A stretch of DNA of 64,000 bases from Halonatronomonas betaini (lineage in GTDB: Bacteria; Bacillota; Halanaerobiia; Halanaerobiales; Halarsenatibacteraceae): assembly GCF_015666175.1 (NCBI RefSeq), contig NZ_JADPIE010000001.1:41741-105740 (forward strand), written 5' to 3'. The notes under the pieces were generated by a model. That model did not search any database. It saw only the letters and a program-made list of their open reading frames with translations, and was not told the origin of the DNA. The first letter of the stretch is position 1, and the number at the start of each line of letters is the position of its first letter. Made by a program: the position numbers and the translations under genes. Shown here one piece after another: positions 15,197-20,775 of this stretch.

Positions 15197-16126
15197 TTGA
15201 AACTTACCCAAAAAGAACAGCAAACCTACAACAAGTTCAGCGGAACCCTAATAGGCCTGGCAGTCGGCGATGCCCTGGGAGCAGCAGTAGAATTCAAACC
15301 CAGGGGCAGTTTCCAGCAGGTCACAGACATGCGAGGTGGCGGTCCCCATAATCTAGAGCCAGGTTACTGGACCGATGATACCAGCATGGCCCTCTGCCTT
15401 GCTGAAAGTCTTATAGAATCAGGCTTTGATCTAAAAGACCAGCTCGATAAATACCTGAAATGGTATCGAGACGGCTACTTAAGCTCAACTGGCAGCTGCT
15501 TTGATATTGGCATCAATACCTCTAATGCACTGGCTAATTACGAGCAGACCGGAGAGCTTCCGCCAGAAAAGGAGAGGGCTGCCGGCAATGGCAGCTTAAT
15601 GCGCCTGGCCCCAATCCCCATGTATTACCACAATAGCTTTCAAAAGGCAGTCAAATATTCTGGTGAGAGCTCACTGTCAACCCATAATAATATCATGGCC
15701 ATCGATGCCTGCCGCTTTACCGGCGGACTTATCCAGACCTTTATCAGCTCAGATTATAACTCAAATGCCAGTAAAGAGGACAGTATCAGATCCACAGCAG
15801 ATCAACTATCCCTGGATGGCAGGGTAAAAGAGGCAATCACAGGCGCCCTCACTAAAGAGTCAGACCAGCAGATAAAATCAGATGGCTTTGTCATCAATTC
15901 ATTAGAGGCCAGCCTCTGGTCATTTGTAAATACCAGCACCTTTAAAGCGGCAGTCTTAAAAGCTGTCAACTTAGGCCATGACGCCGATACAACAGGAGCT
16001 ATCACCGGCCAGATCGCCGGGGCCTTCTATGGCAGAGACGGAATTCCTGAAAGCTGGATCCTGCAGCTGGCTGATGAAGCTAAAATCTATGAGATCATAG
16101 ACGATCTCTTCTCCATCAGATTCTAA
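15197..16126 (+). CDS. ADP-ribosylglycohydrolase (DraG/ARH family), copy 1
   Basis: This 309-residue enzyme carries the binuclear-metal motifs of the DraG/ARH fold: GDALGAAVEF (about 22), GYWTDDTSMAL (about 55-65), NGSLMRLAP (about 132) and GHDADTTGAITGQ (about 255). It would remove ADP-ribose from modified proteins or small molecules. No DraT-like transferase gene is present. The TTG start is supported by GGAGG upstream and by alignment with the ATG of copy 2 at 19480, a close paralogue. It follows a CPBP protease gene. Confidence 0.9.
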   Translation: MKLTQKEQQTYNKFSGTLIGLAVGDALGAAVEFKPRGSFQQVTDMRGGGPHNLEPGYWTDDTSMALCLAESLIESGFDLKDQLDKYLKWYRDGYLSSTGSCFDIGINTSNALANYEQTGELPPEKERAAGNGSLMRLAPIPMYYHNSFQKAVKYSGESSLSTHNNIMAIDACRFTGGLIQTFISSDYNSNASKEDSIRSTADQLSLDGRVKEAITGALTKESDQQIKSDGFVINSLEASLWSFVNTSTFKAAVLKAVNLGHDADTTGAITGQIAGAFYGRDGIPESWILQLADEAKIYEIIDDLFSIRF

Positions 16127-16142
16127 CTTAGCAGCCTGCAAA

Positions 16143-16162
16143 AATACCTGTATACAGGTATT
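16143..16162. promoter_or_regulatory. Perfect 20-bp palindrome, candidate operator
   Basis: AATACCTGTATACAGGTATT is a perfect palindrome 16 bp after the DraG copy 1 stop and about 16 bp upstream of the -35 element at 16178. It lacks a T-run, so it is more like a dimeric regulator site than a terminator. Confidence 0.5.
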
Positions 16163-16177
16163 CAAGTCCTGATATAT

Positions 16178-16206
16178 TTTACTTTACCACTTTAATAAGG
16201 TATAAT
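16178..16206 (+). promoter_or_regulatory. Promoter of the structured RNA / micro-ORF unit
   Basis: TTTACT (16178-16183), a 17-bp spacer and TATAAT (16201-16206). The same ~35-bp promoter block (ATATATTTTACTTTA... to TATAATA) recurs before the gene at 18390, so both may be controlled alike. Confidence 0.65.
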
Positions 16207-16212
16207 AAATAG

Positions 16213-16310
16213 TGCATAAGCCATCAGCGGCCCAACAAGTATATTAGTAGTCGAGGAAACCTGGGCTTACCAGCCGGCAATAGCTGCCGGTATTTTTAAG
16301 TTGCTGATGG
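16213..16310 (+). ncRNA. Candidate structured RNA element, copy A
   Basis: Just downstream of a good promoter, CCATCAGC (16221-16228) pairs with GCTGATGG (16303-16310) and encloses GCCCA (16230-16234)/TGGGC (16262-16266) and a CCGGCA/TGCCGG hairpin (16273-16290). A related sequence at 18865-18954 keeps all three helices and the unpaired AGTCGAG segment. It sits in the leader of a 42-codon gene, like a riboswitch or attenuator, but matches no riboswitch class I know. Confidence 0.5.
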
Positions 16311-16340
16311 AAATTTCACAGGAAAGGAGGCTATAATTAA

Positions 16341-16469
16341 GTGAGCAAATTGAGCATTGAGCAGGTTGATAGTCAAGACAGGGCCAGCCAGTTGACAGAA
16401 CATGAGAAGGAAGTAATGGAGGAAAAGTTAAGGCGGTCCTTCCGCAAAACCACAAGAGTGTTTAGTTAA
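16341..16469 (+). CDS. Small basic/acidic 42-residue protein of unknown function
   Basis: A GTG at 16341 follows an AAAGGAGG site with 10-nt spacing, and the frame runs 42 codons to a TAA at 16467-16469. The protein is hydrophilic and probably helical, ending RRSFRKTTRVFS. A related but broken copy with two in-frame stops lies at 19001-19120; its C-terminus (SFRKTTRVLS) is best conserved. The gene has its own promoter, structured leader and terminator. I do not recognise the family. Confidence 0.5.
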   Translation: MSKLSIEQVDSQDRASQLTEHEKEVMEEKLRRSFRKTTRVFS

Positions 16470-16535
16470 AACCTCAAATTATTTAGAACCAATTTTTATG
16501 CGGAAAAACAGTTAAATCTTAAGTTCAAAAGAAAG

Positions 16536-16568
16536 ACCACCGGTGGCAATAGCTATCGGTGGTTTTTC
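16536..16568 (+). terminator. Rho-independent terminator of the micro-ORF
   Basis: ACCACCG (16536-16542) pairs with CGGTGGT (16557-16563), followed by TTTTCTG. It is about 70 bp after the 42-codon gene. Confidence 0.7.
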
Positions 16569-16599
16569 TGCTTTAATGCAAAAATATTTAATGGACCCA

Positions 16600-16627
16600 A
16601 CGGTTACCCGACGGTTACCAAACGGTA
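16600..16627. repeat. Three tandem ACGGTTACC-type repeats
   Basis: ACGGTTACC occurs at 16600-16608 and 16611-16619, and a partial ACGGTA at 16622-16627, all spaced 11 bp, one helical turn. This is typical of cooperative protein-binding sites. Confidence 0.5.
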
Positions 16628-16825
16628 TCTCTTAACAAATTTCACAAAGTCTCCAGGGTAAACTAAAAACAATTAAATTTAAAAATATTTTTAAATTTTT
16701 TCTAGCAACAAAACCATCTAAATCGCTATAATTATTGATATTACAGGCAGCAAGCTTGTTTTACCATATAACCACTTCATTTGTAAAGTATTTGCTATAA
16801 ATGGTATAATGTATAAGTTAATAGG

Positions 16826-16914
16826 TGAATGTGATATCATTCATATTAACTGGAGCTTTATCCAGGAGTCAAGTATTAAAAAGTTAAATAATTAATCTAC
16901 TTTAAAAAGTAGAT
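16826..16914 (+). promoter_or_regulatory. Three consecutive hairpins in the leader of the HTH-repeat gene
   Basis: TGAATG/CATTCA (16826-16831, 16838-16843), CTGGA/TCCAG (16850-16854, 16861-16865) and ATCTACTTT/AAAGTAGAT (16895-16903, 16906-16914) follow one another. The last ends right before the AGGAGG site, so it could control translation. Confidence 0.45.
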
Positions 16915-16928
16915 AGGAGGAAATTTCT

Positions 16929-18221
16929 ATGATAAATAAAGAAGAATTAGAAGAATTATATTGGGGAGAACCAGGAACTGAAATGGGAACGTATATTATT
17001 GCAGATAAGTTAGGATGTAGTCAATCTACAATTTACAGGCATTTTAAAAAATATAATATCCCTGTTAGACCACCAACTACAGAAAGTAATGAATGTATGA
17101 CTAAAGCAAGTGTTGAAACAAGCAGCCGCAAGTTTAAGGAATTATATGAAAGTGGTATGTTGGATATACCCGTTATGTCCGGTGAAAATAGCCCTAATTA
17201 TGGGAAGAAGGCTTCAGTTGAAACGAGAAAAAAGATGAGTGAAGCCAGAACAAAATACTGTAATACTAATCCATTAGACAAAGATATAGCTCTAGAAATT
17301 TATGATTTATATAAAAACACCGATATATCGTTAGAAAGTTTAAAAGATAAATATAAGCGCTCAATGAAAATTATTCATTCAATAGTTAGTTGTAAACACT
17401 GGACAACTAAAGATTTAACACCAATCTCAAAGCCTTGTGGTCAAAAAGGTATTTCTCATCCTAAAGCTATAATAGACAAAAAAACTGCCTTAAAAATTTT
17501 TGATGATTATAAAACTAGTAATTTAAAAAAGAAAGAGCTTGCTAATAATTATGGAGTCTCTTATAAGATAGTACATCAAATAGTAAATTGCAAACACTGG
17601 ACAACCAGGGATTTAACACCGATTCCCATTACTACAGAGAATAATGGTATTTATCATCACAGGTCTAAAATAAATAAAGAAACCGGCTTAGAAATCTATA
17701 AAAAATATAAAAATAGCGATCTTACACAAAAAGATTTAGCAAAAGAATATGGAGTTCACATTTCTACTATAGGCTTCATAATTAGATGTACTCACTGGAC
17801 AACTAAAGATCTAACACCAATCTCAAAGACTTCTAGTCAAAAAGGTATTTCTCATCCCAAAGCTATAATAGATAAAAAAACTGCCTTAAAAATTTATAAT
17901 GATTATAAAACTAGTAATTTAAAAAAGAAGGAACTTGCTAATAATTATGGAGTCTCTTATAATATAGTATATCAAATAGCAAATTGCAAACACTGGACAA
18001 CCAGGGATTTAACACCGATTCCCAATACTACAGAGAATAAAGGTGTTTATAATCACAGCGCTAAAATTGATAAAGAAGCCGGCTTAGAGATTTATAATAA
18101 ATATAAAAATAATAATATAAAGAAAAAGGTCCTCGCAAATGATTATGGGGTTTCTGTTAGAACAATAGGCCTAATAATAAATTGCAAACACTGGACAACA
18201 GAGCACTTATTAGATGACTAA
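16929..18221 (+). CDS. NUMOD3 and tandem-HTH protein, homing-endonuclease-like without nuclease
   Basis: This 430-residue protein begins with an HTH (LGCSQSTIYRHFKKYNI, ~residue 28), followed by a NUMOD3-like motif (NSPNYGKKASVETRKKMSEA, ~88-108). Then come five repeats of about 60 residues, each a helix-turn-helix (KKELANNYGVSYKIVHQI) ending in CKHWTTxDLTPI. These modules belong to the DNA-recognition parts of phage HNH/GIY-YIG homing endonucleases, but no HNH or GIY-YIG nuclease is present. Two repeat pairs are nearly identical in DNA (about 17440-17640 and 17840-18040), showing recent internal duplication. Low GC compared with its neighbours suggests transfer. Confidence 0.65.
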   Translation: MINKEELEELYWGEPGTEMGTYIIADKLGCSQSTIYRHFKKYNIPVRPPTTESNECMTKASVETSSRKFKELYESGMLDIPVMSGENSPNYGKKASVETRKKMSEARTKYCNTNPLDKDIALEIYDLYKNTDISLESLKDKYKRSMKIIHSIVSCKHWTTKDLTPISKPCGQKGISHPKAIIDKKTALKIFDDYKTSNLKKKELANNYGVSYKIVHQIVNCKHWTTRDLTPIPITTENNGIYHHRSKINKETGLEIYKKYKNSDLTQKDLAKEYGVHISTIGFIIRCTHWTTKDLTPISKTSSQKGISHPKAIIDKKTALKIYNDYKTSNLKKKELANNYGVSYNIVYQIANCKHWTTRDLTPIPNTTENKGVYNHSAKIDKEAGLEIYNKYKNNNIKKKVLANDYGVSVRTIGLIINCKHWTTEHLLDD

Positions 18222-18289
18222 GCTCGGAGTTTCACTGCTTTAATTAAACCTTACATCCAGCCAGTATCACGTTTCAACTCTGGATATAT

Positions 18290-18318
18290 TTTACTTTAAC
18301 AATTTAATTGGATATAAT
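18290..18318 (+). promoter_or_regulatory. Promoter of the HhH-CBM48 gene
   Basis: TTTACT (18290-18295), a 17-bp spacer and TATAAT (18313-18318). The block is nearly identical to the promoter at 16178-16206. The leader then forms an AAAAGAT/ATCTTTT hairpin before the ribosome binding site. Confidence 0.65.
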
Positions 18319-18389
18319 AGGAACAATAAAAGATTTAATTATCTTTTATCTATTGTCTGCTTGCTGCTAATTGGAGGTAAATTAATATA

Positions 18390-18845
18390 ATGATAAATAT
18401 AAATACTGCGAATCTCAAAGAGTTACAGAATGTAAAAGGAATTGGTCAAAAAACCGCTGAAAGTATTATAGAATATCGCAATAATAATGGTGAATTTTCA
18501 TATTTAAGAGATCTACTTGAAATTAACGGTATAGGAGCAAAAACACTTGAAAGCATAAAGCCCCAAATTACTGCTGGAGAAGGAGATGATATTAAAAATA
18601 CGACTATTGAATTCAATCCTGAAGAATATGATCTCGATCAGCCTGAACAGGTTCATCTGGTTGGCTCAATGAATAACTGGGATCCAGCCGATAAGAGTTA
18701 TCCTCTGAAAAAAGGAGAGGGTGAGGTCTGGAAAAACACATTTAAATTAAAGGAGGGAGCTGAATATAAGATTATGTATGACTCTTCCAGCTGGGAAGAG
18801 GACAAACATGTTGGCTATTATGGCAGTAATCTTGTTGTAGAATAA
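18390..18845 (+). CDS. Helix-hairpin-helix / CBM48-like fusion protein
   Basis: Residues 1-62 of this 151-residue protein form tandem helix-hairpin-helix motifs as in ComEA (NTANLKELQNVKGIGQKTAE and EINGIGAKTLESIKP), a non-specific DNA-binding fold. Residues ~70-150 form an E-set domain resembling CBM48/AMPK glycogen-binding modules (VHLVGSMNNWDPADKSYPL, then EYKIMYDSSSWEEDKHVGY). There is no signal peptide or membrane anchor, so it is not a normal ComEA. The start has GGAGG. The fusion is unusual and I cannot assign a function. Confidence 0.7.
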   Translation: MININTANLKELQNVKGIGQKTAESIIEYRNNNGEFSYLRDLLEINGIGAKTLESIKPQITAGEGDDIKNTTIEFNPEEYDLDQPEQVHLVGSMNNWDPADKSYPLKKGEGEVWKNTFKLKEGAEYKIMYDSSSWEEDKHVGYYGSNLVVE

Positions 18846-18864
18846 TTTATTTGTCAGCCATTTT

Positions 18865-18954
18865 CCATCAGCAGCCCATTAAGAATACTAGCAGTCGAGC
18901 AGACCAGGGCATATCAGCCGGCAATAACTGCCGGAATTTATTCAATTGCTGATG
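18865..18954 (+). ncRNA. Candidate structured RNA element, copy B
   Basis: CATCAGC (18866-18872)/GCTGATG (18948-18954), GCCC (18874-18877)/GGGC (18907-18910) and CCGGCA/TGCCGG (about 18918-18935) repeat the three helices of the element at 16213-16310. Unpaired AGTCGAG and GCCGGCAATA are conserved, and other loop positions have drifted. No promoter is visible directly upstream and the following ORF is broken, so this copy is probably decaying. Confidence 0.45.
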
Positions 18955-19000
18955 AAATACAAAAATAAAGTTGGCTGCAACTAATTTGGATAGGAGTAGA

Positions 19001-19120
19001 TTGAGTAGCGAGTAGCTAGATTATCCAGACAGGGCTAGCCTGATCACAGAAGACGAGAATGAGATAATTGAGTAAAAGTTAAGGCAGTCCTTCCGCAAAA
19101 CAACAAGAGTGCTTAGTTAA
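19001..19120 (+). pseudogene. Decayed copy of the 42-codon gene
   Basis: A TTG at 19001 with a GGATAGGAG site opens a frame related to the 16341 protein (DRASLITED, then KLRQSFRKTTRVLS), but it has a TAG at codon 5 and a TAA at codon 25. Synteny with copy A (structured RNA, then ORF, then terminator) shows an old segmental duplication. Confidence 0.65.
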
Positions 19121-19176
19121 AATTATTTAATGATTTAGATTTTATTTTTAGCGGAAAATATAATTAAATAGCTTTA

Positions 19177-19216
19177 ATAAATAACACCTGGTGAGATTCC
19201 AGGTGTTATTTATTTT
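19177..19216 (+). terminator. Strong hairpin terminator after the decayed copy
   Basis: ATAAATAACACCTGG (19177-19191) pairs perfectly with CCAGGTGTTATTTAT (19199-19213), a 15-bp stem with a 7-nt loop, followed by TTT. AT-rich on both sides, it could act in both directions. Confidence 0.7.
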
Positions 19217-19311
19217 AAATCCTTAAATATAAAAATAAAGCATAATTAATTTCTAAATAAGGGCAGGATAATTCTACTTAATCAAGAATTAGTAATTAAA
19301 TATCATAATTT

Positions 19312-19420
19312 AATACTTTATGGGCAAAACTACTGAGAAGTAGTGGCGCAAAGCTATGGGTCTTTATGAGATTGCCAGGTTGCATTTTTAGTGACTATAG
19401 CTTTATGCTATAGTTTTTTT
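19312..19420 (+). promoter_or_regulatory. c-di-GMP-I (GEMM) riboswitch with terminator
   Basis: GGGCAAA (19322-19328), an ACTACT-GAGA-AGTAGT hairpin with a GNRA loop, GGCGCAAAGCTAT (19345-19357), GGGTCT and TTGCCAGGTTGC (19372-19383) follow the order and key bases of the GEMM-I aptamer. A terminator follows: ACTATAGC (19394-19401)/GCTATAGT (19407-19414) plus six T. The left arm can also pair with aptamer GCTAT (19353-19357), which suggests a switch between alternative folds. It controls DraG copy 2, 60 bp downstream. Confidence 0.78.
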
Positions 19421-19479
19421 AGTTATAATTAATAAAACTTCAAAGTTAATAAGGCTTAAGAAGGAGGTAATAATTGATC

Positions 19480-20412
19480 ATGAAATTAAACCAGAACGAA
19501 CAGGAAGCATATAATAAATTCAGTGGAACCCTGCTTGGCCTGGCTATTGGCGATGCCCTGGGAGCAGCTGTAGAATTTATGCCAAGAGGTGTATTTAAGA
19601 AAGTAACAGGTATGCGAGGTGGCGGCCCCCATAATCTAGACCCTGGTTACTGGACCGATGATACCAGTATGGCCCTCTGCCTGGCCGAAAGTCTCATCGA
19701 ATCAGGCTTTGACTTAAAGGACCAGCTGGATAAATACCTGAAATGGTATCAAGAAGGGTATCTAAGTTCTACTGGCAGCTGCTTTGATATTGGGATTAAC
19801 ACTGCCCATTCCCTGGATAATTATGATAAGACCAGGGAGTTACCTCCTAAAAAAGAAAGAGCCGCCGGCAATGGCAGCTTAATGCGCCTGGCACCTGTTC
19901 CCATGTATTATCGGAACAGCTTTCAGAAAGCAGTCAAATATTCTGGCGAAAGTTCACTGACAACCCATAATAATATCATGGCAGTTGATGCCTGTTCTTT
20001 TGCTGGAGGGCTTATTCAGCAGTTTATCAATTTGAATAATAATCCAGCAGTCAGTAAAGCAGAGGTAATTAAATCAACTGCTGAGCAACTTTCCCTGGAT
20101 AGCAGAGTCATCGGGGCAATCACTGGAGCCCTGGCCAAAGATTCAGATTCTGAAATATCCTCAGATGGTTTCGTCATCAATTCATTAGAGGCCAGCCTCT
20201 GGTCATTTGTAAATACCAATACCTTTGAAACAGCCGTCTTAAAAGCTGTCAACCTGGGCCATGACGCCGATACCGTAGGTGCAATCACCGGAGAAATTGC
20301 CGGAGCCTTTTATGGCAGAGATAACATCCCGGAAAGCTGGATCCAGCAGCTGGCTTTAAAAGATAAAATTTTTGAGATAATCGATGATCTCTTTGTAGAA
20401 TCCAGAGTTTAA
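19480..20412 (+). CDS. ADP-ribosylglycohydrolase (DraG/ARH family), copy 2
   Basis: This 310-residue paralogue of the 15197 gene has all metal-binding motifs intact (GDALGAAVEF, GYWTDDTSMAL, NGSLMRLAP, GHDADTVGAITGE). I use the ATG at 19480, which aligns with the start of copy 1; a TTG at 19474 is nearer the AAGGAGG site and is the alternative. A c-di-GMP-I riboswitch and terminator precede it, so reversal of ADP-ribosylation is tied to c-di-GMP here. Copy 1 lacks the riboswitch, so the two may serve different conditions. Confidence 0.9.
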   Translation: MKLNQNEQEAYNKFSGTLLGLAIGDALGAAVEFMPRGVFKKVTGMRGGGPHNLDPGYWTDDTSMALCLAESLIESGFDLKDQLDKYLKWYQEGYLSSTGSCFDIGINTAHSLDNYDKTRELPPKKERAAGNGSLMRLAPVPMYYRNSFQKAVKYSGESSLTTHNNIMAVDACSFAGGLIQQFINLNNNPAVSKAEVIKSTAEQLSLDSRVIGAITGALAKDSDSEISSDGFVINSLEASLWSFVNTNTFETAVLKAVNLGHDADTVGAITGEIAGAFYGRDNIPESWIQQLALKDKIFEIIDDLFVESRV

Positions 20413-20444
20413 TTTTAACTCCAACCTAATTATAAAATATTTTA

Positions 20445-20593
20445 ATTAATCCAGGCTTAATCACAGATATTGCAGGAGATTATGAGTTGAATCTTTAATT
20501 ATATGGTAGATGATATTTTAAATAGGTTTTAAGCTATCAGATAGCTGTTTTTTCTTATTTTGACTTAAGCCTGAATAGATTGCCTGGATTAAT
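20445..20593. repeat. Inverted repeat flanking a terminator
   Basis: ATTAATCCAGGC (20445-20456) is inverted as GCCTGGATTAAT (20582-20593), and CAGGCTTAA (20452-20460) as TTAAGCCTG (20565-20573). The paired ends enclose about 100 bp, so the unit could be a small MITE-like insertion or one large RNA fold. Confidence 0.4.
20532..20555 (+). terminator. Rho-independent terminator of DraG copy 2
   Basis: AGCTAT (20532-20537), a CAG loop and ATAGCT (20541-20546) are followed by GTTTTTTC. Confidence 0.65.
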
Positions 20594-20775
20594 CTGCCAG
20601 GTGTTAAAATAGGGGTATATTTTGAGTCTGTTGAGATTTTACTGGCAGACGTTGTATTTCAGTAGTTATTTAGAAATATTATTTTCTTATAAAGAATTAT
20701 TGGAGTAAATTAGCAGGAGTTCTTTGATGAAAGTAGAATTTATATGTTAGATTATATCTTAAAACAATTAATTAT

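Larger units (their letters stand above)
16470..16928. other. Intergenic region with terminator, iterons and hairpins
   Basis: This 459-bp gap holds no gene I can support. It contains the micro-ORF terminator (16536-16568), three tandem 11-bp-spaced ACGGTTACC-like repeats (16600-16627), and three successive hairpins (16826-16843, 16850-16865, 16895-16914) in the leader of the HTH-repeat gene. The rest is AT-rich. Confidence 0.6.
20413..20775. other. Intergenic boundary between DraG copy 2 and the defence island
   Basis: No gene is visible in these 363 bp. A terminator lies at 20532-20555 and an imperfect inverted repeat (20445-20593) surrounds it. The last 150 bp are AT-rich and probably carry the promoter of the defence cluster, which I could not place with confidence. 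Confidence 0.5.

Noticed and set aside
17441..18050. Tandem DNA repeats as a mobile element or CRISPR-like array
   Set aside because: The repeats are in-frame protein modules of the NUMOD3/HTH gene, not intergenic units.
18945..18960. CTGATGA, the hammerhead ribozyme core sequence
   Set aside because: It is simply the 3' arm of the closing stem; copy A reads CTGATGG and the rest of the hammerhead core (GAAA at the right place) is missing.
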